A stretch of DNA of 64,000 nt from Anaerolineales bacterium (GCA_030583925.1 CP129482.1:3906693-3970692), one strand, 5' to 3'. Positions 48,272-56,790 are shown, counted from the first letter of the stretch. A program made the numbers and translations. Notes: generated from the sequence alone by a model not told the origin.

Positions 48272-48331
48272 GACAGGAAAACTACCCTGTTATTTTACCT
48301 GTTTCCCTGTTTACTTGTTCCCCTGTCTACC
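48272..48331. repeat. Family I-type repeat upstream of tmk
   Basis: GACAGGAAAACTACCCTGTT ... ACCTGTTTCCCTGTTTACTT ... CCCCTGTCTACC. The promoter of tmk lies within it. Confidence 0.55.
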
Positions 48332-48338
48332 TTATACT
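48310..48338 (+). promoter_or_regulatory. Promoter of tmk inside a repeat (leaderless)
   Basis: TTTACT (48310-48315), 17-nt spacer, TATACT (48333-48338) ending 6 nt before the ATG at 48345. Confidence 0.6.
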
Positions 48339-48344
48339 TCCCCC

Positions 48345-48971
48345 ATGTTCATCACCCTCGAAGGACCCGAAGGCTCGGGCAAAACGTCGCACATTCCCTA
48401 CCTCGTGGAATACCTCCGCGAGAAGGGATATATCGTATTTCCCACGCGCGAGCCAGGCGGCACGTCCATTGGCGAACAGATACGGGAGGTGATCCACGAC
48501 TTGAAAAACGTGGAGATGCATCCACGCGCCGAGACTTTGCTCTACCAAGCCGCGCGAGCCCAAATCGTGGAGCAAGTCATCAAGCCGCGTCTCGCCGACG
48601 GGGAGATTGTCATCTCCGACCGTTACTACGACTCGACGATTGCTTATCAAGGCTACGGGCATCAACAGGATTTGGAGCAAGTGCGCGGGCTGGTCAAATA
48701 CGCCACAGGCGGGCTTGTCCCTGATTTGACGGTCTTGCTGGATGTGGACGTGGAAGAGGGGCTGAGACGCAAGAAGAAAGATAATGAGTGGAATCGGCTG
48801 GACGCGTACACGGTGGAGTTCCATCAACGCGTCCGCGCGGGGTATTTGGAGATGGTCAAGCAGGAGCCGAGTCGCTGGGCGGTGGTGGACGCGGGGCGCG
48901 AGTGGCAGTCCGTGCAGGAGGAGTTGAGGCGGGTGGTGGAGGGAAATTGTAGTCGGCGCGTTGATGTATAA
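48345..48971 (+). CDS. tmk: Thymidylate kinase
   Basis: Phosphorylates dTMP to dTDP. 208 residues: P-loop FITLEGPEGSGKTSHI at the start, PTREPGGTSIGEQIR, the ISDRYYDSTIAYQGYG substrate motif, LLDVDVEEGLRRK and the lid region with RLDAYTVEFHQRV. The longer frame to 48201 is rejected, because a -10 box and repeat lie between. It is the salvage partner of the deoxynucleoside kinase at 1.5 kb. Confidence 0.95.
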   Translation: MFITLEGPEGSGKTSHIPYLVEYLREKGYIVFPTREPGGTSIGEQIREVIHDLKNVEMHPRAETLLYQAARAQIVEQVIKPRLADGEIVISDRYYDSTIAYQGYGHQQDLEQVRGLVKYATGGLVPDLTVLLDVDVEEGLRRKKKDNEWNRLDAYTVEFHQRVRAGYLEMVKQEPSRWAVVDAGREWQSVQEELRRVVEGNCSRRVDV

Positions 48972-48972
48972 T
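48967..48972 (+). promoter_or_regulatory. -10 box of the DUF4258 gene (leaderless)
   Basis: TATAAT ends 7 nt before the ATG at 48980 and overlaps the end of tmk. Confidence 0.5.
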
Positions 48973-48979
48973 CTTCAAA

Positions 48980-49303
48980 ATGAGCGAAACATTCAGGAAG
49001 GTTTTGGAACTCATAGAAAAGAATGAGCTCCTCATATCTGTCCATGGTTACGATGAATTAGCTCAGGATAATATTTCAGTTCGAGATGTTATCGCAAACG
49101 TTACTGACGGTGTCGTCCTTGAAGATTATCCTGATTTTGCGAAAGGTCCCTGCGTATTGGTTCTTCAAAAAGACAGTGAAGGAAAGCCCGTTCATATTGT
49201 TTGGGGCATTCCAAAAAACACTTCATCTCCTGCCGTTTTAGTAACCGCCTATCGTCCTGATCCAAAACGCTGGTCTTCTGATTTTAAAAGGAGAACAAAA
49301 TGA
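48980..49303 (+). CDS. DUF4258 protein, toxin-like
   Basis: 107 residues: ISVHGYDELAQDNISVRDVIANVTDGVVLEDYPDFAKGPCVLVLQ then PVHIVWGIPKNTSSPAVLVTAYRP, which is the DUF4258 (RelE-like) fold pattern. Overlaps the following small gene by 4 nt (ATGA), as toxin-antitoxin pairs do. Whether it cleaves RNA is unproven. Confidence 0.75.
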   Translation: MSETFRKVLELIEKNELLISVHGYDELAQDNISVRDVIANVTDGVVLEDYPDFAKGPCVLVLQKDSEGKPVHIVWGIPKNTSSPAVLVTAYRPDPKRWSSDFKRRTK

Positions 49304-49515
49304 CAAAACGCCAAATTTCCAAACTGGTTCATGTGGATGAATATGTTGCGGAAGTGAATGTCGAGTTGATTTACGCCGACAATGATTGGTCCCCGTATTT
49401 GTCTGTGGAAGACGCGTCCAAACTTGACGATGTTCGCGACGCGCTTAGACGAAAAGACATCGAAACCGCCTCTCGTCTATCTCGCGTTTATAAATTACTT
49501 CCTGTTGCGGTATGA
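49300..49515 (+). CDS. Small partner of the DUF4258 protein
   Basis: 71 residues: HVDEYVAEVNVELIYADNDWSPYLSVEDASKLDDVRDALRRKDIETASRLSRVY resembles antitoxins of the HicB-like or YgiT-free type that pair with DUF4258 proteins. Overlaps both neighbours by 4 nt; its stop overlaps the map start, which could couple translation of methionine aminopeptidase to this pair. Confidence 0.65.
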   Translation: MTKRQISKLVHVDEYVAEVNVELIYADNDWSPYLSVEDASKLDDVRDALRRKDIETASRLSRVYKLLPVAV

Positions 49516-50255
49516 CCGCCGACTCGAACAAAGACCTTCAATACCTCAAAGCCATCGGGCGGATTTGCGCCGAGGCGTTGCGCCGTATGCAAGGCGCGGC
49601 GCGTGTGGGAATGACGACGCGCGAACTCGATGAGATCGGGCGCGCTTTCCTCGAAGCGGAGGGCGCGCGCTCCGCGCCGCAAGCGATGTACAAATTCCCA
49701 GGCGCGACGTGCATCAGCGTTTCGCCCGTCATTGCGCATGGGATTCCGAACGAGCGGTTGTTGCGCGAGGGCGAGTTGATTCACATTGACGTATCCGCCG
49801 AACTGGACGGCTATTTTGCCGACACAGGCGCTTCCATGGTCGTTTCAAAAAGCGAACGCCGCCTCGAGAAGTTGATCGAAGCCACGCGGAGCTCGCTCAA
49901 CAAAGCCTTGCGCGCCGCGAAAGCGGGAAACCGATTGAACGCCATCAGCCGCGCGGTGCAGACTGAGGCGGGAAAACGCGGCTACAACGTTATCACCGAC
50001 TTGACTGGTCACGGCATTGGGCGCAAATTGCATGAAGAGCCGAAGGAAATTCTGAACTTTTACGACTCGAACGATCGCCGAATCCTAAACGAAGGTTTGG
50101 TGCTTGCCATTGAACCTTTCCTCACCACAGGGGTCGGGCGCGTGACGCAGGAACGCGACGGCTGGTCACTGCGGACAACGGATAAAGCCATCGCCGCACA
50201 GTTCGAGCACACGATCGTTGTCACCAAGAATGAGCCGATCATTTTGACGCTTTGA
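49512..50255 (+). CDS. map: Methionine aminopeptidase type I
   Basis: Removes N-terminal methionine from nascent proteins. 247 residues; metal ligands in HIDVSAELDGYFADTG (two Asp), GHGIGRKLHEEP (His), LAIEPFL (Glu) and QFEHTIVV (Glu). No extra zinc finger. It starts inside the last codons of the DUF4258 partner (4-nt overlap). Confidence 0.95.
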   Translation: MTADSNKDLQYLKAIGRICAEALRRMQGAARVGMTTRELDEIGRAFLEAEGARSAPQAMYKFPGATCISVSPVIAHGIPNERLLREGELIHIDVSAELDGYFADTGASMVVSKSERRLEKLIEATRSSLNKALRAAKAGNRLNAISRAVQTEAGKRGYNVITDLTGHGIGRKLHEEPKEILNFYDSNDRRILNEGLVLAIEPFLTTGVGRVTQERDGWSLRTTDKAIAAQFEHTIVVTKNEPIILTL

Positions 50256-50331
50256 TCAGCGCCGAGAAAATTTCCAGCGTTGAATCAGGTTGAAGTGGGC
50301 GAATCAGTTGTCCCGTAGGAAAGAGGCGAGA

Positions 50332-50838
50332 ATGTCCGACGAAGAGCAATGGGTCCCTGGCAGTAAATCCGAATTGATGGGCGCCATCGAGCGCGAATGG
50401 AAATCCCTCATGGAGATTGTGGAAAAGCTCAAGCAGGCAAATAAGTTGACGACTCCCGATGAAGGCGGGTGGAGTCCGAAAGATAATTTGGCGCATCTTA
50501 CGGAGTGGTTGAACATCCTGATGGGCTATCACATGGACAAACGCCCGCCGCACGAGGTGATGGGCGTGGACGCCGAGGTGGTGGAAGGCTGGGATATGGA
50601 AAAAATCAACCCCGTCCTTTTTGAAAGGAACCGTAACCGTTCGACGGCGGACGTGTTGGATGAATTGCGGCGCGTGTATGCGGAGTTGGTGAGGAAATTG
50701 GATTCGATGCCGTTTGAGGATTTGTTGAAACCCCGCCGCGCAGACGACCCCGAGAAGCGACCATTGTTGCTGTGGGTGTTGGGCGATACGAGCGAGCATT
50801 TTGCCGAACACCGCGCGACGATTGAAAAGATGTTATAG
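50332..50838 (+). CDS. ClbS/DfsB-family four-helix protein
   Basis: 168 residues: KSELMGAIEREWKSLMEIVEKL, DEGGWSPKDNLAHLTEWLNILMG, and LGDTSEHFAEHRATIEKM with the conserved His residues of the DinB-like bundle. ClbS itself protects from colibactin; other members are of unknown function. ATG 50332 is chosen over the frame to 50290, because GAGG lies upstream. Confidence 0.82.
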   Translation: MSDEEQWVPGSKSELMGAIEREWKSLMEIVEKLKQANKLTTPDEGGWSPKDNLAHLTEWLNILMGYHMDKRPPHEVMGVDAEVVEGWDMEKINPVLFERNRNRSTADVLDELRRVYAELVRKLDSMPFEDLLKPRRADDPEKRPLLLWVLGDTSEHFAEHRATIEKML

Positions 50839-50928
50839 TAAGGGCTGTTCGACGGGGTTGAGAAACGTCTTCGCTATCGCTGGTTCGCTCGTCTTTACCG
50901 ATTCTATTTTACACAGGAGGAGTTGGCT

Positions 50929-51630
50929 ATGAGTCTCGATGGTTTTACGATCGTTCTAGGCGTGTTGGGCGCGTATTTCGCGATTCTGCTTGTGCTGTCT
51001 GTCAGCGTGGAAACGTTGCTCGAACCGTTCACGTGGTTCCGCGGCTTGCGCAAACAAGCCAGCCCGGATGATGTGTTGAAGTCGGTTCAAGAATGGTTGC
51101 CCGAAGGTTCCGATGAGGCGGTCAAAGTGATCGCGATCCAAACCTTTGCGTCGCAGACCAGGACGAACATGGTGGAATTGGAAAAGACCGTGGATGCCTT
51201 GCGTGAGGACGCGGTGAAAGCGCTCACCGAAATGGGATTGGAAGCGCAAGTGAACACGGTGCAAAAAGATATTGCGCTGAAACTGGCGACCTTGCGGCAA
51301 AAACACGCCAGCACAGAGAAGAGCCGCATTACCACGCTCCGGTTTGTCTCTGCGATCATCGGTATTATCATTTCGTGGTTGTTGCAGATCAACACCTTCG
51401 AAATTCTCAGCACGCTTTTCTCTGAGGATGTGATCGTGAGTCTCAACACGCCGGTCGGACAGATTGGAGGCGTCGTCATCACGGGTCTCGCCGCCAGCGC
51501 GGGCAGTTCGTTCTGGCACGATATGCTGGGACGCGTGCGCAACCTCAAGAATCTTGCGGAACAAACGCAGAAGTCTATGAGCGATGTGAGTGGAAGTATT
51601 GCCGCAGGCGGGAGCGGCGCGGTCGGGTAA
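50929..51630 (+). CDS. Membrane protein with central coiled coil
   Basis: 233 residues, no family recognised. One N-terminal helix (about 6-27), a cytoplasmic helical region (VQEWLPEGSDEAVKVIAIQTFASQT ... MVELEKTVDALREDAVKALTEM, coiled-coil-like), then two helices around 145-190 and a C-terminal Gly-rich tail. ATG 50929 with GGAGG at 50916. Downstream is a strong bidirectional terminator. Confidence 0.7.
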   Translation: MSLDGFTIVLGVLGAYFAILLVLSVSVETLLEPFTWFRGLRKQASPDDVLKSVQEWLPEGSDEAVKVIAIQTFASQTRTNMVELEKTVDALREDAVKALTEMGLEAQVNTVQKDIALKLATLRQKHASTEKSRITTLRFVSAIIGIIISWLLQINTFEILSTLFSEDVIVSLNTPVGQIGGVVITGLAASAGSSFWHDMLGRVRNLKNLAEQTQKSMSDVSGSIAAGGSGAVG

Positions 51631-51642
51631 TAACTCGTAAAC

Positions 51643-51679
51643 AAAATGACTGTCACTTTCAAGGTGACAGTCATTTTTT
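51643..51679. terminator. Bidirectional terminator between the membrane protein and FmdB genes
   Basis: 14-bp stem AAAATGACTGTCAC / GTGACAGTCATTTT with a 7-nt loop and T/A runs on each side. Confidence 0.93.
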
Positions 51680-52049
51680 ATTCGTCGCCCGCGCCCAGAT
51701 CGGGGACGGCTTTCTCGATCTCTTCGGGACTTTGACCTGACTCCAGGCGGTCAACGACCTCGTCAAATTCGGGAGGGAGGTCTTCGCCCATTTGCTTGCC
51801 CATCTTGCGCATCATGCGTCCCATCGCCTGTGGATCGTTCTCCATGCCTTCGAAGCCGCTGAAATCGTCCGCCATCGAGTCCATGCGGCTTTCATCTGAT
51901 TTGGCGATGCGGACTTTCGTCATGCGGCGACGCACGTCTTTGCTGTTGCAGTGAACGCAAGCGACCGGCTTCTTGCCGTATTCGTCGAAAGTGAGGAACA
52001 CCTCAAAGCGTTGGTTGCAGTGGTTGCAGATGAAATCGTACGTGGGCAT
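51678..52049 (-). CDS. FmdB-family zinc ribbon protein
   Basis: 123 residues. N-terminal zinc ribbon: YDFICNHCNQRFEVFLTFDEYGKKPVACVHCNSKDVRR has two CxxC pairs. The rest is acidic and Met-rich (MENDPQAMGRMMRKMGKQMGEDLPPEFDEVVDRLESGQSPEEIEKAV), typical of FmdB-like proteins that may regulate transcription. No metabolic partner is near. Confidence 0.88.
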   Translation of the reverse strand: MPTYDFICNHCNQRFEVFLTFDEYGKKPVACVHCNSKDVRRRMTKVRIAKSDESRMDSMADDFSGFEGMENDPQAMGRMMRKMGKQMGEDLPPEFDEVVDRLESGQSPEEIEKAVPDLGAGDE

Positions 52050-52116
52050 ACGGCTATTTTAACGGAATCAGTCGAAAGCGTGGAGAGAAGCGATGCCGTT
52101 CATCCAAACCAATCAT

Positions 52117-53547
52117 CTACACATCCCCCCTGCGGCGGCGATGAAACAGCCCCTTGCTTTGGTACATGGCGTCGTCGGCGAGGCTGATGAATTTCAACAA
52201 TGAAAAGCCCGGAGCGCTCGTTGAATCGCCGATTGACACACTCAACTCCGGCTCCCGATAATATTTGTTGTTCATCACCACCAGCGATTCCACGCGCTCG
52301 ACCATTTCCTTTGCCTTTTGCTCGTCCGCGTTGGGCATGATGAGAATGAACTCATCGCCGCCGATACGCGCGGCAAGCGACCCATTTTCGATACTGGCTT
52401 TCAATACCTCCGCCGCGCGGCGGATCAATTTATCTCCCGCATGGTGACCCAGCGTATCATTCGCCGTTTTCAGCCCGTTCAAGTCTACGATGATGAAACT
52501 GACCGGGTCCTTGCGGTTTGCTTCGAGGTCTTGCAGGGTTTCTTCAAAGAAGGCGCGGTTATACAAGCCCGTCATCACGTCGTGCGTGCCGAGGTAGCGC
52601 AAATAATCCTCGGCTTTCTTGCGCGCGGTCACGTCTTGCAATGCAACCAGTACCCATTCGAAATCGTTCTCGTGGCCGGGCATCAACGTCCAATGTAGAT
52701 GTACGTTCACGGGTTCGCCGGTCAACGAGTAATTAATACCCTCGCGTTCGTAATATGTTTTGCCCTCCCACATATCCACTAGTTCGTTCTTGAAGTGCGC
52801 GCCCATCTCATCGCGGAAAACCTTTCCGAGATTTGCCAACAGCGATTCCTTATCTTTGGCTTCGAAGAGGCTGAGCGTTTTGCGGTTCACCTCCAGCACG
52901 CGGATCATATCCATGAAACGGCGCACAGCCTCAGGATCCGAATTGAGATGCGATTTTAGATCCGTAACCCCGTTGGCGCGCAGCGAGTCGAATTCCCGTT
53001 TGATCGCCGAATAATCCTCCTCCCATAACGAGATCGGCGCGTGCTCGAACAAATTATGGAAACGTGCCTCGGCTTTTTTCAACGCGGTGATGTTTTCGAT
53101 GGACACCAACACGCATTCCCAAGTGGATTCACACTCGGGCAAAATGCGCCAGTGCAGGCGGATGTGAAGCGCTTCGCCGTCCAGCCGATAGTTGATGCCG
53201 TCGCCCGCCCAACTGACCTCGCCGTTCCACAACGCCAACAGTTCCGCGTGCCAGTGCGCGCGCATTTCATCACGGAAAATTTTATCGAGACTCGAAAGCA
53301 ATTCCTTCTCGGACTTTGCGCCGAACAGGTTCAGCGTTTCGCGGTTGACATGCGTTACTTTGATCAAACGTAAAGTTTTATCAATTTCTTCCGGATGGTC
53401 ATTGAGAAAACGATCCAAATCCGTAACCCCGCTCTTCCGCCACTCATCGAATATTTTCTTTATCCCGCTGTAATCCTCCTCCCATAACGAGATCGGAGCG
53501 TACTCGAAAAGACTTTCGAAATGATCCCCAGCCGTTGGCTTTGGCAT
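52117..53547 (-). CDS. Diguanylate cyclase with two PAS domains
   Basis: 476 residues, no membrane segment, so cytoplasmic. Two PAS domains of very similar sequence (first about 10-160 with YAPISLWEEDYSGIKKIFDEW, second about 165-320 with HAPISLWEEDYSAIKREFDSL), so one arose by duplication. The GGDEF domain follows with LGTHDVMTGLYNRAFFEE, IIVDLNGLKTANDTLGH and ARIGGDEFILIMPN. The GGDEF is intact, so it should make c-di-GMP. The signal is unknown. Confidence 0.92.
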   Translation of the reverse strand: MPKPTAGDHFESLFEYAPISLWEEDYSGIKKIFDEWRKSGVTDLDRFLNDHPEEIDKTLRLIKVTHVNRETLNLFGAKSEKELLSSLDKIFRDEMRAHWHAELLALWNGEVSWAGDGINYRLDGEALHIRLHWRILPECESTWECVLVSIENITALKKAEARFHNLFEHAPISLWEEDYSAIKREFDSLRANGVTDLKSHLNSDPEAVRRFMDMIRVLEVNRKTLSLFEAKDKESLLANLGKVFRDEMGAHFKNELVDMWEGKTYYEREGINYSLTGEPVNVHLHWTLMPGHENDFEWVLVALQDVTARKKAEDYLRYLGTHDVMTGLYNRAFFEETLQDLEANRKDPVSFIIVDLNGLKTANDTLGHHAGDKLIRRAAEVLKASIENGSLAARIGGDEFILIMPNADEQKAKEMVERVESLVVMNNKYYREPELSVSIGDSTSAPGFSLLKFISLADDAMYQSKGLFHRRRRGDV

Positions 53548-53631
53548 GGCGTATCTCTCCTTTGTTGTTCCGATTATACAGCCGACCGCGAATCGCTTGT
53601 CTACAATTCTGAAAGAAGATATGATTTTGGG

Positions 53632-54327
53632 ATGGGCTTTTTACTCTTGGAAGGCGGAGCGGAATTCGGCGGGCGGATGCGGATTCCCGACGTACGCGCG
53701 CTCGACCTCGCCGGCGGATTCGACGTCCCGCTTCGCATCGTCCCTACGGCTGCCGCGCCAGATGGCAACCATCTCCGCGCCGGAGGCAACGGCGTCCGCT
53801 GGTTCGAGTCGCTCGGCGTGCGGAATGTCGAATCCGTGCAAGTGATCGACAAACCCAGCGCGAACGACGTAACGATTGCAAATTCTTTTCGCTCAGCAAA
53901 GTTGATCTATCTGCTTGGAGGCTTCACGCATTATCTCGGTCAAACGTTGAAAGACAGTCTTGCATGGCAAGTCGCGCTGGAGGCATATCGAAATGGAGCA
54001 GTGATCGCGGGTTCAAGCGCGGGAGCGATGGTAATGTGCGAGTTTTATTACGATCCGTACGAAGGGAAAATCCACGAGGGATTGAATCTGGTGAGCAATT
54101 CGCTCGTCCTGCCGCATCACAACACATTTGGCAAAGGCTGGGCGCCGCGGCTGTTGAAGCAAATTCCCAATGTCACCTTGCTCGGTATTGACGAACAAAC
54201 AGGCATGTTGAACGACGCGGAAAACGGGATGTGGAACGTTTACGGCGCGGGGGAGGTGACGGTGTATCGCGAGGGACGTGTGGAAGCATATAAGGCGGGA
54301 ATGACATTTTCCATTGTGTCACCCTGA
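53632..54327 (+). CDS. Peptidase S51/cyanophycinase-like protein
   Basis: 231 residues: LLLEGGAEFGG at the start, LIYLLGGFTHYL, the nucleophile elbow AVIAGSSAGAMVM with the catalytic Ser, and LVLPHHNTFGK with a candidate catalytic His; GIDEQTGMLND follows. This is the class I glutamine-amidotransferase-like fold with Ser nucleophile. Substrate unknown. The last residues (SIVSP, stop) are encoded by the left end of a family B repeat. Confidence 0.82.
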   Translation: MGFLLLEGGAEFGGRMRIPDVRALDLAGGFDVPLRIVPTAAAPDGNHLRAGGNGVRWFESLGVRNVESVQVIDKPSANDVTIANSFRSAKLIYLLGGFTHYLGQTLKDSLAWQVALEAYRNGAVIAGSSAGAMVMCEFYYDPYEGKIHEGLNLVSNSLVLPHHNTFGKGWAPRLLKQIPNVTLLGIDEQTGMLNDAENGMWNVYGAGEVTVYREGRVEAYKAGMTFSIVSP

Positions 54328-54401
54328 GTGGCGCCCCGCGCCACGAAGGGTCTCGCCGCTGCGCGGCGGGATTCTTCGTCGCTTCGCTCCTCAGAATGAC
54401 A
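54317..54401. repeat. Family B palindromic element, copy 2
   Basis: TGTCACCCTGAG ... CTCAGAATGACA, 85 bp, overlapping the end of the S51 gene and the promoter of the next. Confidence 0.85.
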
Positions 54402-54407
54402 TATAAT
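54402..54407 (+). promoter_or_regulatory. -10 box of the exonuclease-WYL gene (leaderless) at a repeat edge
   Basis: TATAAT directly follows the right end of the family B element, 7 nt before the ATG at 54415. Confidence 0.5.
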
Positions 54408-54414
54408 TTCGCCC

Positions 54415-55218
54415 ATGTTCGATCTCTCCTCTGCACGATTTGCATTTCTTGATTTGGAAACCTCTGGCTTATCTCCGTGGTTTGGCGACCGCGTGTGCGA
54501 GGTGGGAATCGTCGTCACGGAGGGGAAACGCATCAAACGGCAATTTCAGACGCTGGTGAATCCTGAACGTCCGCTTTCGGTGGGGGCGGCGAGCACGAAC
54601 GGGCTGACGGACGAGGAACTGTCGAAGGCGCCGCGTTTTGCTGAGGTGGCTGAATCAGTTGTCGGCTTGGTGAATGAAGCGGTGGTCGTCTGTCACAACG
54701 CAAAGTTCGATTTGCAATTCCTCGATAGCGAGTTCAAGCGACTCGGGCGCGTCATCCAAATCCCGAACTTGATCGACACGCTGATGCTGGCGCGGCAATA
54801 TTACGAGATGCCGTCGTACAGTTTGGGATTCATCGCCGAGTCGTTCCATCTGCCCGTCGCGGTGAAACACCGCGCGCTCGACGGCGCGCTCGCGGCGCGG
54901 GGAGTCTTCTTTGCGATGATGGAACAAATGAAGCAGTTCAACAAGCCGCTCGACGAGTATATCGGCATTTACAACTCGCCCGCCTGGCCCAACGAGGGAA
55001 TCGAACTGCCGACCGAATTGGGCGAGGCGATCTACAGCAATAAACGCATGTTCATCCGCTATGTGGATGGCGACGGCGAGACGACTGAACGTTGGATCAC
55101 GCCGAAGCAAGTGATGGGCTTGAAGGATTATGTTTATCTACAAGCGTTTTGTCACTTGCGAAACGACGAGCGCAGTTTTCGTTTGGATCGGATTACGAAT
55201 GTGCAAGTAGAGGAATAG
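54415..55218 (+). CDS. DnaQ-like 3'-5' exonuclease fused to a WYL-like domain
   Basis: 267 residues. Exonuclease domain about 1-175 with the DEDDh motifs: FAFLDLETSG (two acidic), VVVCHNAKFDLQFLD, and KHRALDGALAA (His, Asp). The remaining ~75 residues (MFIRYVDGDGETTERWITPKQVMGLKDYVYLQAFCHLRNDERSFRLDRITNV) have the WYL pattern found in regulators that bind nucleic acid or nucleotide ligands. The fusion suggests ligand-gated or targeted DNA/RNA trimming, which is inference. Confidence 0.85.
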   Translation: MFDLSSARFAFLDLETSGLSPWFGDRVCEVGIVVTEGKRIKRQFQTLVNPERPLSVGAASTNGLTDEELSKAPRFAEVAESVVGLVNEAVVVCHNAKFDLQFLDSEFKRLGRVIQIPNLIDTLMLARQYYEMPSYSLGFIAESFHLPVAVKHRALDGALAARGVFFAMMEQMKQFNKPLDEYIGIYNSPAWPNEGIELPTELGEAIYSNKRMFIRYVDGDGETTERWITPKQVMGLKDYVYLQAFCHLRNDERSFRLDRITNVQVEE

Positions 55219-55240
55219 CAAACATCGCACGAAATTTCTT

Positions 55241-55299
55241 GCCACAGAGATCACAGAGAAAATGAGTTTTTTCTCAATGGTCTCTGAGCGCTCTGTGGC
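55241..55299. repeat. Family E palindromic element, copy 2
   Basis: GCCACAGAG ... CTCTGTGGC, 59 bp, between two genes. Confidence 0.75.
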
Positions 55300-55330
55300 T
55301 TTCTATTGATTTCTTTATCCAAGAGGTTTG

Positions 55331-55855
55331 ATGTACGAATTCACCGAAGCAGACTTGAAATCGAATCAGCGTGGCTTTCTCACACAGGGACAGCGTGACT
55401 ACCTGAAAACGATCGGCGAGGGCGGCGTGCGAGTGCAAAAAGGGAACATAAAGTTTGCGGTTTTCTTTATGTTTCTCGGTCTGTGCATCACGCTGGGGTT
55501 GTATTTGCAAAACGAGGATTCCCGCGCGGCGTTGTTCTCGAATCCGCTGAACATTTTGGTTTTCCCCGCGATCATCGTTATCGTGGGACTGGTACTCGCA
55601 TTCAGCGTCTGGCTGGCGCGGCGCATTTCAGAGTTGCTCAAAAAAGCGGATTTGAAAGTGGCGGAGGGGAAGATTCGCCTCGATTCGCATTTCAACTCGG
55701 GCGCGGGGTTCACCAGTTATTACGTCTATGTGGGCAAAAAACGCTTCGGCTTCACCGATGACATGAGCCATACGTTCAAGGAAGGGGAGAAGTATCGCGT
55801 CTATTACGTCAAGGTCAGCGCGTATGAGTTGATCATGTCGTATGAAAAGATGTAA
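55331..55855 (+). CDS. Two-helix membrane protein of unknown function
   Basis: 174 residues: a basic cytoplasmic N-terminus (LTQGQRDYLKTIGEGGVRVQKG), helices about 44-62 and 78-98, and a C-terminal beta-rich domain (FTSYYVYVGKKRFGFTDDM ... YRVYYVKVSAYELIMSYE). This order resembles small membrane proteins with a DUF3592-like outer domain, but I am not sure. AGAGG precedes ATG 55331. Confidence 0.62.
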   Translation: MYEFTEADLKSNQRGFLTQGQRDYLKTIGEGGVRVQKGNIKFAVFFMFLGLCITLGLYLQNEDSRAALFSNPLNILVFPAIIVIVGLVLAFSVWLARRISELLKKADLKVAEGKIRLDSHFNSGAGFTSYYVYVGKKRFGFTDDMSHTFKEGEKYRVYYVKVSAYELIMSYEKM

Positions 55856-55869
55856 GGGCAACACAGCGA

Positions 55870-55898
55870 GTAGGGGCGACTCATTGAGTCGCCCCTAC
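55870..55898. repeat. Family D palindrome, copy 2
   Basis: GTAGGGGCGACTCA-T-TGAGTCGCCCCTAC, 14-bp arms, just upstream of rlmB. The in-gene copy is in pyrD (27608). Confidence 0.9.
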
Positions 55899-55900
55899 GG

Positions 55901-55906
55901 TACAAT
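55901..55906 (+). promoter_or_regulatory. -10 box of rlmB (leaderless)
   Basis: TACAAT follows the family D palindrome closely and ends 9 nt before the ATG at 55916. Confidence 0.45.
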
Positions 55907-55915
55907 CGGGGCAAT

Positions 55916-56656
55916 ATGAAAGAATTCATCTATTCCCGCAATGCAGTTTACGAAACTTTGCGCGCAAAACGGCGCGATGTGTTCAAGATCGAAATTTCGG
56001 ATACGGTTCAAGCCAAAGGAAAAATAGCCGAGATTTTGAGTTTGGCGCAACAGAAAAAGATTCAGGTGGTGAAAGCGCCGCGCGCGCGGCTGGATAAAAT
56101 CCACGAACACAATCAGGGAATTGTCGCGGAGGTGAGCAAGTATCCGTATGCCGATCTGCTTGACATCTTCGAGAACGCACGCAAAAAAGATGAACCTCCG
56201 TTCGTGCTGTTGCTCGATTCGTTGAACGACCCGCAGAATTTCGGCGCGCTGATTCGCACAGCCGAGGCGGTGGGTGTGCATGGCATCGTCATTCCGCTGG
56301 CGCACACGGTGGAGGTCACGCCTGCGGTGGTCAACGCGTCGTCGGGCGCGAGCGAGCATCTGCTCATTGCGCGCATGAATTTGTCACAGGCGATCGACGC
56401 GTTGAAAGAGGAAAATGTTTGGGTGGTCGGGTTGGATCAGGACGGGGAAACGGTCGGCGCGAAGACAACGCGTCACTTTAGTGGGGCAACCGCACTCGTG
56501 GTCGGAAGCGAGGGCGAGGGCATCCGTCAACTCACGCGGGCGAAATGCGACATCGTTTTGAAACTTCCGATGCGCGGGCAAGTCGAATCGTTGAACGCGG
56601 CGGTGGCGGGGTCGGTGGCGTTGTATCTGGCGTATTTGGCGAGAAAGGGTGGTTGA
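55916..56656 (+). CDS. rlmB: 23S rRNA 2'-O-methyltransferase RlmB-like (SpoU family)
   Basis: 246 residues. N-terminal substrate-binding domain (IYSRNAVYETLRAKRRDVFKIEI) then the SPOUT knot: LLLDSLNDPQNFGALIRTAEAVGVHGIVIP, ALVVGSEGEGIRQLTRAKCDIVLKLPMRGQVESLNAAVAGSVALY. That motif set is typical of guanosine-2'-O-methyltransferases acting on 23S rRNA; another SpoU target is possible. The stop overlaps the left end of a repeat (56647). Confidence 0.85.
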   Translation: MKEFIYSRNAVYETLRAKRRDVFKIEISDTVQAKGKIAEILSLAQQKKIQVVKAPRARLDKIHEHNQGIVAEVSKYPYADLLDIFENARKKDEPPFVLLLDSLNDPQNFGALIRTAEAVGVHGIVIPLAHTVEVTPAVVNASSGASEHLLIARMNLSQAIDALKEENVWVVGLDQDGETVGAKTTRHFSGATALVVGSEGEGIRQLTRAKCDIVLKLPMRGQVESLNAAVAGSVALYLAYLARKGG

Positions 56657-56749
56657 GTAGACCTGCGTGCGGTGCGCTGAGCCTGTCGAAGTGATCTTCG
56701 CAGGTCGTACACTTGCACCTGCATGCAAGTGCAGGTGTCGAAACCACCC
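56647..56749. repeat. Composite palindromic repeat after rlmB
   Basis: Ends GGGTGGTT / AACCACCC enclose the segments GCGCTGAGCCTGTCGAAG and a CACTTGCACCTGCATGCAAG palindrome. The rlmB stop codon lies in its left end. Confidence 0.7.
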
Positions 56750-56790
56750 ATAAGCAACGCAGTTCTTGTTACAAGTGAATCCTTGAACAT

